Source: Vreelandella sp031769195 (GTDB taxonomy: Bacteria; Pseudomonadota; Gammaproteobacteria; Pseudomonadales; Halomonadaceae). Taken from it: 64,000 nt of DNA. The notes under the pieces were generated by a model. The model was not told the origin of the DNA and ran no database searches. It saw only the letters and a list, made by a program, of their open reading frames with translations. This document shows, piece after piece, positions 23,458 through 32,546 of this stretch. Both the position numbers and the translations under genes were made by a program. The DNA is taken from contig NZ_JAVHNP010000002.1 of assembly GCF_031769195.1 (NCBI RefSeq), forward strand, positions 248,001-312,000, written 5' to 3'. Every line of letters starts with the position of its first letter. Position 1 is the stretch's first letter.

Positions 23458-25275
23458 ATGTCTCATGACGTTTCCGGCGGAAAGCTCAAGCATATTCGCA
23501 ACTTCTCCATCATCGCGCATATCGATCACGGCAAATCGACGCTCTCTGACCGATTGATTCAAACCTGCGGCGGTTTGACCCAACGTGAGCTGAAGGAGCA
23601 GGTGCTCGACTCCATGGACATTGAGCGTGAGCGTGGCATTACCATTAAGGCACAGTCGGTAACGCTGGACTACACCGCTGCCGATGGCCAGGTCTACCAG
23701 CTCAACTTTATCGATACACCAGGGCACGTTGACTTCTCTTACGAAGTCTCGCGCTCTCTGTATGCCTGCGAAGGGGCACTGCTGGTGGTTGATGCCGCCC
23801 AAGGCGTGGAAGCGCAATCGGTGGCCAACTGCTATACCGCTATCGAGCAAGGGCTAGAGGTCCTTCCGGTTCTTAATAAAATTGATCTTCCCCAAGCAGA
23901 CCCAGACCGGGTGGCCCAGGAAGTGGAAGAGATTATCGGCTTAGATGCCACCGATGCCTGCCAAGTATCAGCGAAAAGCGGTATCGGCATTGATGCGCTG
24001 CTAGAACGCTTGGTGCGCGATATTCCACCGCCCAAGGGCGACCCCGAAGCGCCACTGCAAGCGCTTATCATCGACTCTTGGTTTGATAACTACTTAGGCG
24101 TTGTGTCTCTGGTGCGCCTGTTTGACGGCACGCTGCGCAAAGGCGATAAGATCCGTATCAAATCCACCGGCCGCGATTGGAATGCCACCGAGGTGGGTAT
24201 TTTTACGCCGCTGCGTAAAGAGACCAATATCCTGCGCGCTGGAGAAGTAGGCTTTATTGTCGCCGGCATCAAAGAGATTCACGGGGCACCCGTGGGCGAT
24301 ACCATCACCCACACCAAAACCCCAGACGTACCGCGCCTGCCGGGCTTCCAGAAGGTCAAACCCCAGGTGTACGCCGGTATGTTCCCGGTGAGTGCGGATG
24401 ATTACGAAGACTTCCGTGATGCGCTTGAAAAACTTGCTCTTAACGATGCGTCGCTTGAGTACGAGCCAGAAAACTCTGATGCGTTAGGGTTTGGTTTCCG
24501 GGTAGGCTTCCTGGGCACGCTGCACATGGAGATCATCCAAGAGCGTTTAGAGCGGGAATACGACATTGACCTGCTTACCACTGCTCCCACGGTGGTTTAC
24601 GAGCTGGGCATGAAAAACGGCGATGTTCAGTACGTCTCCAACCCGTCCAAACTGCCCGATATGGCCGACGTCGATGAGATGCGCGAGCCCATCGTGCGTG
24701 CCAACATCCTGGTGCCCCAAGAGTACGTCGGCAACGTGATTGCCGAATGCGAGCAGCGCCGCGGCACACAGCTTGACATGCAGTTTTTGGGTAACCAGAT
24801 ACAGCTGGCTTACGAGCTGCCCATGTCGGAAGTGGTCATGGACTTCTTCGACCGCTTAAAGTCTATTTCTCGCGGCTATGCGTCGCTTGAGTACAACTTT
24901 GAGCGTTTTGAGGCTGCTAAACTTGTCCGTTTAGATGTGTTGATTAACGGCGATAAAGTTGATGCTTTAGCCGTAATTATTCACCGTGATCATGCTCACA
25001 GTCGCGGGCGTTTGTTGGTGGAAAAAATGAAAGAGCTGATTCCACGACAGATGTTCGATGTGGCCATTCAGGCAGCGATAGGTGGACAAGTCGTCGCACG
25101 CTCAACGGTCAAAGCGTTACGTAAAAACGTGACGGCTAAATGTTACGGTGGCGACGTCAGCCGTAAGAAAAAGCTGCTCGAAAAACAGAAAGCCGGTAAA
25201 AAACGGATGAAGCAGGTGGGGCGTGTAGAAATTCCCCAGGATGCCTTCCTTGCTGTGCTCAAGGTAAACGACTAG
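23458..25275 (+). CDS. lepA: Elongation factor 4 (ribosomal back-translocase LepA)
   Basis: The 605-residue translational GTPase has G1 AHIDHGKST, the switch region RERGITIKAQSV, G3 DTPGHVDF, G4 NKIDLP, an EF-G-like domain II, and the LepA-specific C-terminal domain with the basic end RKKKLLEKQKAGKKRMKQVG. LepA acts on stalled or mistranslocated ribosomes. lepB follows after 15 bases, the usual arrangement. Confidence 0.96.
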   Translation: MSHDVSGGKLKHIRNFSIIAHIDHGKSTLSDRLIQTCGGLTQRELKEQVLDSMDIERERGITIKAQSVTLDYTAADGQVYQLNFIDTPGHVDFSYEVSRSLYACEGALLVVDAAQGVEAQSVANCYTAIEQGLEVLPVLNKIDLPQADPDRVAQEVEEIIGLDATDACQVSAKSGIGIDALLERLVRDIPPPKGDPEAPLQALIIDSWFDNYLGVVSLVRLFDGTLRKGDKIRIKSTGRDWNATEVGIFTPLRKETNILRAGEVGFIVAGIKEIHGAPVGDTITHTKTPDVPRLPGFQKVKPQVYAGMFPVSADDYEDFRDALEKLALNDASLEYEPENSDALGFGFRVGFLGTLHMEIIQERLEREYDIDLLTTAPTVVYELGMKNGDVQYVSNPSKLPDMADVDEMREPIVRANILVPQEYVGNVIAECEQRRGTQLDMQFLGNQIQLAYELPMSEVVMDFFDRLKSISRGYASLEYNFERFEAAKLVRLDVLINGDKVDALAVIIHRDHAHSRGRLLVEKMKELIPRQMFDVAIQAAIGGQVVARSTVKALRKNVTAKCYGGDVSRKKKLLEKQKAGKKRMKQVGRVEIPQDAFLAVLKVND

Positions 25276-25290
25276 GGATACAAGCCCCAC

Positions 25291-26094
25291 ATGGATTTTT
25301 CACTTTTATTGGTTATTGCAGTGGCACTGTCGGGTGCCATTTACCTGCTGGATATTCTCGTATTGCGGCCCAAGCGGCGCGAGCGTGTTGCCACTGCTGA
25401 GTCAGCCACCAAGGAAGGCTTGGATGCGCCCACGCGGGAAAAGCTTTTAAAAGAGCCATGGCCCGTTGACTACTCGCGCTCTTTTTTTCCGGTGCTGCTG
25501 GTGGTTCTGGTGGTGCGTAGCTTTATCGTAGAGCCGTTTCAGATCCCCTCTGGCTCCATGAAGCCTACCCTAGAAGTGGGTGATTTTATTCTTGTGAATA
25601 AATTCTCGTATGGGCTGCGCCTGCCGGTGGTGCACCACCGCTTTCTAGAGGTGAATGAACCCGAGCGGGGCGATGTGATGGTATTTCGTTTCCCTGAAGA
25701 ACCGGCCGTTAATTTTATTAAACGCGTCGTAGGGCTGCCCGGCGACCGCATTCGTTACGAAGGCAAGCAGCTGTACGTGAATGGCGAAGCGGTCACCAAA
25801 ACTTTGGTAGAAGAGGGGCCAGAGCTCTCCCCACAGCAGCTGCTGTTGGAAGAGCAGCTAGGTGAGGTCAGCCACTTTATCTACAACAATCCCCGAGACC
25901 CGGGCCCGCAAATGCGTGAAGTGGTCGTTCCTGAGGGGCACTATTTTACGATGGGTGATAACCGCGACCACTCAAACGACAGCCGCTATTGGGGCTTTGT
26001 GCCCGAAGAGAATATCGTAGGACGCGCGTTTGCTGTTTGGATGCACTGGGATGGCGGCCTACCCAGCTTTACCAGCGTACGGCGTATTGAATGA
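25291..26094 (+). CDS. lepB: Signal peptidase I
   Basis: LepB removes signal peptides of secreted proteins at the inner membrane. The 267-residue protein has two N-terminal membrane segments (about 3-22 and 66-80) and the catalytic Ser89 in PSGSMKPTL with Lys144 in FIKRVVGLPGD. It also has the conserved MGDNRDHSNDSRYWGFV box. It is somewhat shorter than the E. coli enzyme (324). It lies in the lepA-lepB-rnc-era-recO order. Confidence 0.95.
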   Translation: MDFSLLLVIAVALSGAIYLLDILVLRPKRRERVATAESATKEGLDAPTREKLLKEPWPVDYSRSFFPVLLVVLVVRSFIVEPFQIPSGSMKPTLEVGDFILVNKFSYGLRLPVVHHRFLEVNEPERGDVMVFRFPEEPAVNFIKRVVGLPGDRIRYEGKQLYVNGEAVTKTLVEEGPELSPQQLLLEEQLGEVSHFIYNNPRDPGPQMREVVVPEGHYFTMGDNRDHSNDSRYWGFVPEENIVGRAFAVWMHWDGGLPSFTSVRRIE

Positions 26095-26158
26095 AGCAGC
26101 ATAATGTGCGGACCGTGAGTATGGTTATCTTTGTTAACGTCAATGACGTAGGAGCACT

Positions 26159-26851
26159 GTGAGTAATTCCTTAACCGCTTTTTGCCGACGAATCGGCCAT
26201 ACCTTTGGCGACCCTATGCTTTTGGAACTGGCCATGACCCATCGCAGTTACGGTGGTCGCAACAATGAGCGCCTGGAATTTCTGGGTGACTCTATCGTCA
26301 ACTTTGTTATCGCTGAAGCGCTGTTTCAGCGCTTTCCTCAGGCACGGGAAGGTCAGCTTTCCCGCCTGCGTGCCCGTTTGGTAAAAGGCCAAACCCTAGC
26401 AGAGCTAGCCCGAGAAATGGCCTTTGGCGAATGCTTGCGGCTAGGCTCTGGAGAAATGAAAAGCGGCGGCCATCGCCGTGAATCCATTTTGGCAGATGCC
26501 GTTGAGGCGATCATTGGGGCGATCTATCTGGACGCCGGTATGGATGCCGTGCGCGAACGTGTATTGGCATGGTACGCCGAGCGTCTAGAGAATATTTCGC
26601 TGCAAGATACCCAAAAAGACCCCAAAACACGCTTACAAGAATTTTTGCAGTCGCGCCAAGCGGCGCTACCGCGCTATGAAGTGGTCTCTGTAAAGGGAGA
26701 GGCGCATGCCCAGACCTTTACCGTGGAGTGCTACATCGAGCTACTAAGCGAGCATACCACTGGTAAAGGCCCCAGCCGTCGCCATGCTGAACAGCAGGCC
26801 GCGGAAGAAGCATTGTCCTATCTCGAACAACCCCCTGGAGACAAATCATGA
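26159..26851 (+). CDS. rnc: Ribonuclease III
   Basis: This double-strand-specific RNase matures rRNA and cleaves structured mRNAs. The 230-residue protein starts at GTG 26159 with GGAG 5 bases upstream. The RNase III domain has NNERLEFLGDSIVNFVIAEAL with the catalytic acidic residues and ILADAVEAIIGAIYLDAG. The C-terminal double-stranded-RNA-binding domain runs from KDPKTRLQEFLQSR to the end. The stop overlaps the era start (ATGA). Confidence 0.96.
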   Translation: MSNSLTAFCRRIGHTFGDPMLLELAMTHRSYGGRNNERLEFLGDSIVNFVIAEALFQRFPQAREGQLSRLRARLVKGQTLAELAREMAFGECLRLGSGEMKSGGHRRESILADAVEAIIGAIYLDAGMDAVRERVLAWYAERLENISLQDTQKDPKTRLQEFLQSRQAALPRYEVVSVKGEAHAQTFTVECYIELLSEHTTGKGPSRRHAEQQAAEEALSYLEQPPGDKS

Positions 26852-27747
26852 GCCAAACCTGCGGATTCGTGGCCATCGTTGGCCGTCCCAACGTAGGCAA
26901 ATCAACCCTCATGAACCGGATTCTGGGGCAGAAAATTTCGATTACCTCTCGGCGTCCGCAAACCACACGCCATCAGGTAATGGGCATTAAAACCGTCGAA
27001 GACACGCAGTTTATCTACGTCGACACGCCGGGCATGCACATCATGTCTAAAGACCGCAATAAAGCGATCAACCGCTTTATGAACCAAGCGGCGACCCAGG
27101 CGCTGCGAGACGTTGACTGCGTGGTGTTTATTATTGATCGCACCCGCTGGACAGAAGAAGATCAGGCGGTACTGAAGCGTCTGGAACACGTGCAGGCGCC
27201 TGTGATTTTAGCGGTCAACAAAGTCGACCGTCTGCAAGAGAAGGGTGACTTATTGCCCTGGCTGGCCGAAGTAGGCGCACGCCGTGAGTTTGCAGCGGTA
27301 GTGCCCATTTCAGCTAAGCATGGCACCCAGGTAGATACCTTGGAAGAAGAGGTCGCCAAGCACCTGCCCGAAAGCATCCACTTCTTTCCGGAAGATCAGA
27401 TCACGGATAAAAGCCTGCGCTTTATGGCCGCTGAGCTGGTGCGTGAAAAAGTGATGCGCCAGCTGGGTGACGAGTTGCCCTACCAAATGACGGTAGAGAT
27501 TGAAGAGTTCCGCGAAACGGAGCGTGTCACGCACATCAGCGCGCTGATTTTGGTAGAGCGTCAGGGTCAGAAAGTTATTTTGATCGGCGAGAACGGCGAC
27601 CGGATCAAGAGCATTGGCCGTGAAGCGCGCCTGGATATGGAGCGCGCGCTGGGCACTAAAGTGATGCTCAACCTGTGGGTGAAAGTGAAGCGTGGCTGGT
27701 CGGATGACGAGCGGGCACTGAAAAGCCTGGGCTACGATCTCGATTGA
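26848..27747 (+). CDS. era: GTPase Era
   Basis: Era binds the 3' end of 16S rRNA and is needed for 30S subunit assembly. The 299-residue protein has the GTPase motifs GRPNVGKST, the Era switch region (ITSRRPQTTRHQVMGI), DTPGMH and NKVDRL. The C-terminal KH domain (ALILVERQGQKVILIGENGDRIKSIGREARLDME) binds RNA. Its start overlaps rnc by 4 bases. Confidence 0.96.
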   Translation: MSQTCGFVAIVGRPNVGKSTLMNRILGQKISITSRRPQTTRHQVMGIKTVEDTQFIYVDTPGMHIMSKDRNKAINRFMNQAATQALRDVDCVVFIIDRTRWTEEDQAVLKRLEHVQAPVILAVNKVDRLQEKGDLLPWLAEVGARREFAAVVPISAKHGTQVDTLEEEVAKHLPESIHFFPEDQITDKSLRFMAAELVREKVMRQLGDELPYQMTVEIEEFRETERVTHISALILVERQGQKVILIGENGDRIKSIGREARLDMERALGTKVMLNLWVKVKRGWSDDERALKSLGYDLD

Positions 27748-27755
27748 GTGCAGCA

Positions 27756-28448
27756 ATGACGGCAGAACCGGCGTTTCTACTCCATCGTCGGGCGTACCGT
27801 GAAACCAGTGCGCTGGTTGATTTATTGACCCTCAATCATGGCCGTATCCGGGCAGTCGCCCACGGTGGCCAGCGCCCTGGTTCTAAATCACGTCAGCGGC
27901 TTCAACCGTTCACCCCACTGTTTGTATCCTGGAGGGGTGAACGGGATTTAAAGCGGTTGACGTTGATGGAGTCACGCGGACATACCGCGCTGCTGGCAGG
28001 CGAAGGCTTGCTATGTGGTCTTTATGCCAACGAGATTGCCACCCGGCTGCTTCCCCTGGAGCTGGTGGCGACCGACGTTTTTGCGTTTTATAGCGCTCTG
28101 TTAGAAGCGCTGCCGGTTCCGGCTGAGCGCGGGCTGGCACTGAGGCGCTATGAGTGGGCGTTGTTAGAGGTGCTTGAGGCCACGCCGCGCTTCTGTACGC
28201 CAGAAGGTGGCCCTTTAGACCCCCATTGCCGCTACCGCTTTGATGCCACGAGCCGTGCCTTTACGCCCGCTGAACTAGGTTTTGAAGGGCGTACTTTGCG
28301 CTACATTGAGCAAGGCGACTGGCAGCCAGAAGGCCTGTCGGGTGCGCTGAAAGCAATGATGCGTGCAGCACTCGCCCCCCATCTTGGTCCTACGGCTCTT
28401 CGCTCCCGCGAACTTATGCTCGATTTAGCTCGCCGCCGTCAGCGTTAG
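27756..28448 (+). CDS. recO: DNA repair protein RecO
   Basis: RecO works with RecR and RecF to load RecA on gapped DNA. The protein has an N-terminal OB fold (FLLHRRAYRETSALVDLLTLNHGRIRAVAHGGQRPGS) and the helical RecO C-terminal part with a single pair-like Cys region (RFCTPEGGPLDPHCRYRF). I prefer ATG 27756 (230 residues); a TTG at 27744 that overlaps the era stop region would add four residues. Ribosome sites are weak for both. It is part of the rnc-era-recO-pdxJ-acpS operon. Confidence 0.92.
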   Translation: MTAEPAFLLHRRAYRETSALVDLLTLNHGRIRAVAHGGQRPGSKSRQRLQPFTPLFVSWRGERDLKRLTLMESRGHTALLAGEGLLCGLYANEIATRLLPLELVATDVFAFYSALLEALPVPAERGLALRRYEWALLEVLEATPRFCTPEGGPLDPHCRYRFDATSRAFTPAELGFEGRTLRYIEQGDWQPEGLSGALKAMMRAALAPHLGPTALRSRELMLDLARRRQR

Positions 28449-28502
28449 TGAGTTGCCTGCTATCATCACCCTTTATCGCCATTACTTGATTGGAGACACG
28501 TT

Positions 28503-29327
28503 ATGCATCCACCACGGATTTTACTCGGCGTTAATATCGACCATATCGCCACGCTGCGTCAGGCCCGTGGCACTCGCTATCCTGACCCAGTTCAAGCAGC
28601 GCTGTTGGCCGAAGAGGCAGGGGCGGATGGCATTACCGTTCACCTGCGTGAGGACCGCCGCCATATTCAGCCACGGGATGTACGCCTGCTGGCGGAAGTG
28701 CTCAACACTCGTATGAACTTGGAAATGGCCGTCACCGAAGAGATGTTCACGTTGGCAGAAGAGGTGCGTCCTGCTCACGTGTGTTTGGTGCCAGAGAAGC
28801 GCGAAGAGCTGACCACCGAAGGCGGGCTTGATGTGGTGGGCGGCTTTGATCAGATTGCGAGCGCCTGCCAGCGTCTTGCTGCGCTGGGCTGTGATGTGTC
28901 TTTGTTTATCGACCCCGATGAGGCCCAAATTGATGCCGCCAAGCGTGCAGGCGCGCCCACCATCGAGCTGCACACCGGCGCGTATGCCGAAGCCAAGCCA
29001 GGCAGTGCAGAAGCGAACGCTGAATATGACCGTCTAAGTGCGGCAGCGGTACATGCGGTCTCACTGGGTTTAGTAGTCAATGCAGGTCACGGGTTGCACT
29101 ACCACAATGTTGAAGCTATTGCGGCGCTACCGGGCGTTAATGAGCTGAATATTGGCCATGCGATTATTGCCCGTGCGCTATTTGTCGGCTTAAAAGAGGC
29201 CGTCCAAGAGATGAAACGATTAATCATTGCCGGCCAAGAAGCAGGGCTGATGGCAGCGCTTGATGCCCATGAGCACGACCATGACCATGACCACGCGGAT
29301 GGTCATCACGACTGCTGCGGCCACTAA
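28503..29327 (+). CDS. pdxJ: Pyridoxine 5'-phosphate synthase with a His/Asp-rich tail
   Basis: PdxJ joins 1-deoxyxylulose 5-phosphate and 3-amino-2-oxopropyl phosphate to pyridoxine 5'-phosphate, the last ring-forming step of vitamin B6 synthesis. The core is typical: LLGVNIDHIATLRQARGT, ITVHLREDRRHI, NLEMAVT, LVPEKREELTTEGGLDV, LFIDPD, ELHTGAYA and VNAGHGLHYHNV. At 274 residues it is about 30 longer than the E. coli protein. The excess is a C-terminal tail ending HEHDHDHDHADGHHDCCGH, with eight His and two Cys. Such tails bind Ni, Zn or Cu in other proteins and are not part of the PdxJ fold. The start has GGAGA upstream. acpS begins 1 base after the stop. Confidence 0.95.
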   Translation: MHPPRILLGVNIDHIATLRQARGTRYPDPVQAALLAEEAGADGITVHLREDRRHIQPRDVRLLAEVLNTRMNLEMAVTEEMFTLAEEVRPAHVCLVPEKREELTTEGGLDVVGGFDQIASACQRLAALGCDVSLFIDPDEAQIDAAKRAGAPTIELHTGAYAEAKPGSAEANAEYDRLSAAAVHAVSLGLVVNAGHGLHYHNVEAIAALPGVNELNIGHAIIARALFVGLKEAVQEMKRLIIAGQEAGLMAALDAHEHDHDHDHADGHHDCCGH

Positions 29328-29328
29328 C

Positions 29329-29706
29329 ATGATTGTAGGGATTGGCTCTGATATTGCGCGTGTTGAACGTTTTCGTCAGGCGGTATCACGCCACGGCCCA
29401 CGTTTTGCCCAGCGAATTTTAGGGCCTGATGAGCAATCCGTGTGGCAGGAAAAAGGGCAGGCAACGGCCTATTTAGCCAAGCGTTTTGCTGCTAAAGAGG
29501 CCTTTGTGAAAGCCCTGGGGTTAGGGCTGAGACAAGGCATGCAGTGGGGAGAGATCCAGGTCATTAACGATGCCTTGGGAAAGCCGAGCCTGAAACTCAC
29601 GGGCGAAGCGCAGCGTCTGTTTCTCGCCAGCGGCGCCACGGCGGCTCATATTACGCTGAGCGACGAGGCCGATTACGCCGTGGCCTTTGTGGTACTGGAA
29701 CGATAA
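29329..29706 (+). CDS. acpS: Holo-[acyl-carrier-protein] synthase
   Basis: AcpS transfers 4'-phosphopantetheine from coenzyme A to the acyl carrier protein. The 125-residue protein has the family motifs IVGIGSDIARVERF with the Mg-binding Asp, and AKRFAAKEAFVKALG with the second metal ligand Glu. The ATG at 29329 gives the conserved N-terminus; a longer frame from 29260 runs through the pdxJ His tail and is not the true start. pdxJ-acpS adjacency is typical. Confidence 0.95.
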   Translation: MIVGIGSDIARVERFRQAVSRHGPRFAQRILGPDEQSVWQEKGQATAYLAKRFAAKEAFVKALGLGLRQGMQWGEIQVINDALGKPSLKLTGEAQRLFLASGATAAHITLSDEADYAVAFVVLER

Positions 29707-29761
29707 TCTCCTCCTGGAGGCCAGTGCCCTTGTCTTCCAGAGCCATGTATTTTGTCTAGTA

Positions 29762-32455
29762 CTAAAGCAGTGATGGGCGCTCCTGGGTGAGCCGTGCCAT
29801 GGCGGTATACAGCTCTTCCAGCAGCGCTTTGACATGGCGCAAGCCGCTGGTTCGAAGTCGTGTTTCTAGTGTTTCCACCAGCAGTGCCAGTTCGGGTGCG
29901 CCGCAGTAACGGCTGGCGCCATTTAGCCCGTGTACCCAGTCCAATACGGTGGTTAGGTCGCCCTCGTTAAAGGCGCTACGAATGTTCTGCTCAGTCTCTG
30001 GCAGGCTATCAATAAGGCGCACTAGTTGCTGCTTCGCTAACGCCTCTTTGCCGCCTGCTAAACGCGCCCCTAGCACTAAATCTACCGCAGGTAGAGCACT
30101 TAACGGAGCGCTGGGTGCTTGTAGTGCGCGGGTAGGTGCTACCTCTGTTACCACGTTGCTTGGTGCGATGCCTAAAAAGCGTTGCAGCAACTGCTGTAGC
30201 TGATGGTCATCAATCGGTTTAACTAATACATCGTCTAACCCTTCGGTAAGCCATTGTTGGCGTTCGTTGCTCAGTACATGCGCCGTAACAGCGATAATTG
30301 GGCAGCGTGCCCAGCTGTTATTAATCCGCCGCAGCGCCTGGGTGGTTTGTATGCCGTCCATACCGGGCATACGAATATCCATAAGTACCATGTCGGCGGT
30401 GTGGTGGCGGGCAAACTCCAATGCTTCATGACCACTTTCTGCCAGCGCAATGCGTATCGTATCGCTCTCCAGCAGGGCTTTTAACAGCTCGCGATTGGGC
30501 GAGTTATCATCGACGATCAAAATGGTTAAATGGGGCGCGGGCAGTGGTTTAGTGGCGCTATCGCTGGCCATGGCAATAGCCTGGGGTTGCAGCAGCATGC
30601 GCAGCGTTGTGGCTAGCTGCGCTCGGGTAAACGGTTTGCAAAGCATGTCACCTCCATGGGGCAGTTCCCATGAAGGAAGGTCGAAACTGGTGGTGTTGGC
30701 CAAAATCATGACCGGGCAGGGCGTTTCTTGAATGACGGCCTGCCAATAGCCTTTGCGCTCTTCCTCAAAATCCTCCTGCGACAGGCACAAAATGAGCAGC
30801 GCTTCATTGCCCGCATCGATAAACGAGACCGGGCGGGCGCCCCAACGCTCCAGCAGGTGTTCCAGCACGTGACGGGTGGGCAGGTGAGGTTCATGGAGCC
30901 GCACAATGGGGCTATCTAGAGTCAGCTCTGGCGGGCGCTCGTCGGCAAGATGTGCCAGCAGCGGTAGCGTAAAGGAGAACGTCGACCCACGACCTAGCTC
31001 GCTTTCAACCGCAATCTCCCCGCCCATGCGTTGAATGAGTTGGCGACAAATCGTCAAGCCCAATCCGCTGCCGCCAAATTGGCGCGAATGGCTGGGTTCC
31101 GCTTGGGAAAAAGCGCTAAACAACTGCTGCTGATGCTCTTCGCTCAGGCCAATGCCGGTGTCGCTAACGCTAATATGGAGCACCACATGCTGGCCCTCCT
31201 GGTTGTCCAGCATCACCCGAACAATCACCTCTCCCTCGGTGGTGAATTTAATCGCATTGCCCAGCAGATTGTTTAGCACCTGATGTATACGCAGCGGGTC
31301 GCCGCACAAGGGCGTGGGAACATCGTCGTACACCATCGCGACCAAATGCAGCTGTTTGCGCTGTGCTTCGGGGGCATGAAGACCAATGATTTCATCCACG
31401 AGTGCGACAATATCGACATCGACCTCTTCTAGGGTCAGCCGGTCGGCCTCCAGTTTAGAGAAGTCGAGCACGTCGTTGACCAGCATCAGCAGGTTATCGC
31501 AGGCGCGGCGTACATGCTCAAGCCACTCTTTTTGTCGGCTGTCGAGGGATGAGCGGCCAAGCAGGCGGCAAAAGCCGATGATACCGTTCAGCGGTGTGCG
31601 TATTTCATGGCTCATGTTAGCCAGAAACTCTGACTTAACGGCGTTAGCACGCAGCGCGCTACGGTGGGCCAGGTCGAGTTTGATATTCTGCTCTTCGATG
31701 GTTTCCATCGACTCCTGCAGCTCGCTAGTGGCCTGCTCAATTTGGCTCTGCATATCTCGCTGGGCCTGCTGGAAATGCTCAGCCAAGCGGTTAATGTGAT
31801 CGGCTAACTGCTTAAATTCGGTCGGCTTCGCGCTAGACATGACCAAGCTGTAATCACCCCGGGATAAGCGGTACAGCGCCTGATTGGCCTCTTCGATTGG
31901 GCGGCTGGCGTAGCGGCTAATCGCAAAGGCGATTAAAAACAGCAGTAACCCCAGCAGCATGCCCCCCAGGCTCAAGCTGGCAATAAGCCGGTAGCGCTCA
32001 AGAGTGAGGGTGCGAATGTCCATTTCCGCCTCGAGCCAGCCGTTGGTGACACGGCTGGCACTGGCAACGGTTTCGCTGGTGAGCGGCACCTGCAAACGCC
32101 AAGCATCCTCTTCCATCGCAATGGCGGTGACCTCAGGAGCATGCAAACGCGGTGGTGGCGGCATCGAGTGGCCTAACACCAGTAGGCGGTTGCCCTGTTC
32201 ATCAAACAGCGTCACTGCTCGCAGCCCCCGGTGCTCTAGTAACTGCCGTGCTAGACCTTCAAGGCGCTGTAAGTCGCCATCCGACATAGCACTGCTAAGG
32301 CTGGGGGCCAGGAGCTCGCCAGCACTGGTAAGCCGATCTTTGAGAACGTCACGGCCAGTGTGATCGCTCTGAATCACAAACAGCACCGCCATCACGGCGT
32401 ACACCATCAAAGGAAAGCCAAGCAGTGCAAAGAGCAGACGCGTGTTTAATGACAT
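29762..32455 (-). CDS. gacS: Hybrid sensor histidine kinase GacS/BarA
   Basis: The 897-residue inner-membrane kinase has a first membrane segment (about 8-28), a periplasmic sensor part, a second segment (about 160-180), HAMP, and a HisKA domain with the phosphorylated His283 in SHEIRTPLNG. An ATPase domain (NNLLGNAIKF, DTGIGL, GGSGLGL) follows. A receiver-like domain at about 515-625 lacks the phospho-acceptor Asp and is degenerate. The full receiver has Asp693 (LMDIRMPGMDG) and Lys747, and a C-terminal HPt domain has His842 (WVHGLNGAS). This is the GacS/BarA layout. GacS would phosphorylate GacA/UvrY and so act on the Csr/Rsm small RNAs. It lies next to cysM-rlmD-relA, as in Pseudomonas. 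Confidence 0.92.
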   Translation of the reverse strand: MSLNTRLLFALLGFPLMVYAVMAVLFVIQSDHTGRDVLKDRLTSAGELLAPSLSSAMSDGDLQRLEGLARQLLEHRGLRAVTLFDEQGNRLLVLGHSMPPPPRLHAPEVTAIAMEEDAWRLQVPLTSETVASASRVTNGWLEAEMDIRTLTLERYRLIASLSLGGMLLGLLLFLIAFAISRYASRPIEEANQALYRLSRGDYSLVMSSAKPTEFKQLADHINRLAEHFQQAQRDMQSQIEQATSELQESMETIEEQNIKLDLAHRSALRANAVKSEFLANMSHEIRTPLNGIIGFCRLLGRSSLDSRQKEWLEHVRRACDNLLMLVNDVLDFSKLEADRLTLEEVDVDIVALVDEIIGLHAPEAQRKQLHLVAMVYDDVPTPLCGDPLRIHQVLNNLLGNAIKFTTEGEVIVRVMLDNQEGQHVVLHISVSDTGIGLSEEHQQQLFSAFSQAEPSHSRQFGGSGLGLTICRQLIQRMGGEIAVESELGRGSTFSFTLPLLAHLADERPPELTLDSPIVRLHEPHLPTRHVLEHLLERWGARPVSFIDAGNEALLILCLSQEDFEEERKGYWQAVIQETPCPVMILANTTSFDLPSWELPHGGDMLCKPFTRAQLATTLRMLLQPQAIAMASDSATKPLPAPHLTILIVDDNSPNRELLKALLESDTIRIALAESGHEALEFARHHTADMVLMDIRMPGMDGIQTTQALRRINNSWARCPIIAVTAHVLSNERQQWLTEGLDDVLVKPIDDHQLQQLLQRFLGIAPSNVVTEVAPTRALQAPSAPLSALPAVDLVLGARLAGGKEALAKQQLVRLIDSLPETEQNIRSAFNEGDLTTVLDWVHGLNGASRYCGAPELALLVETLETRLRTSGLRHVKALLEELYTAMARLTQERPSLL

Positions 32456-32509
32456 GAAAGAAGCTCGTTGAATCTAGAAGGTTGCCTGTCCAGTCACAGG
32501 CAGCACCGA

Positions 32510-32515
32510 TATAAT
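32510..32515 (+). promoter_or_regulatory. -10 element of the cysM promoter
   Basis: A perfect TATAAT lies 32 bases before the cysM start codon, in the divergent gap to gacS. No good -35 was seen (TGTCCA at 17 bases is poor), so an activator or an extended contact may be needed. Confidence 0.5.
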
Positions 32516-32546
32516 GCAGCATAATGGTTACGATAAGGAATGTTCG

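Noticed and set aside
29260..29328. Upstream extension of acpS with a Met/Thr-rich start
   Set aside because: It is the +1 frame of the pdxJ His tail; AcpS aligns only from 29329.
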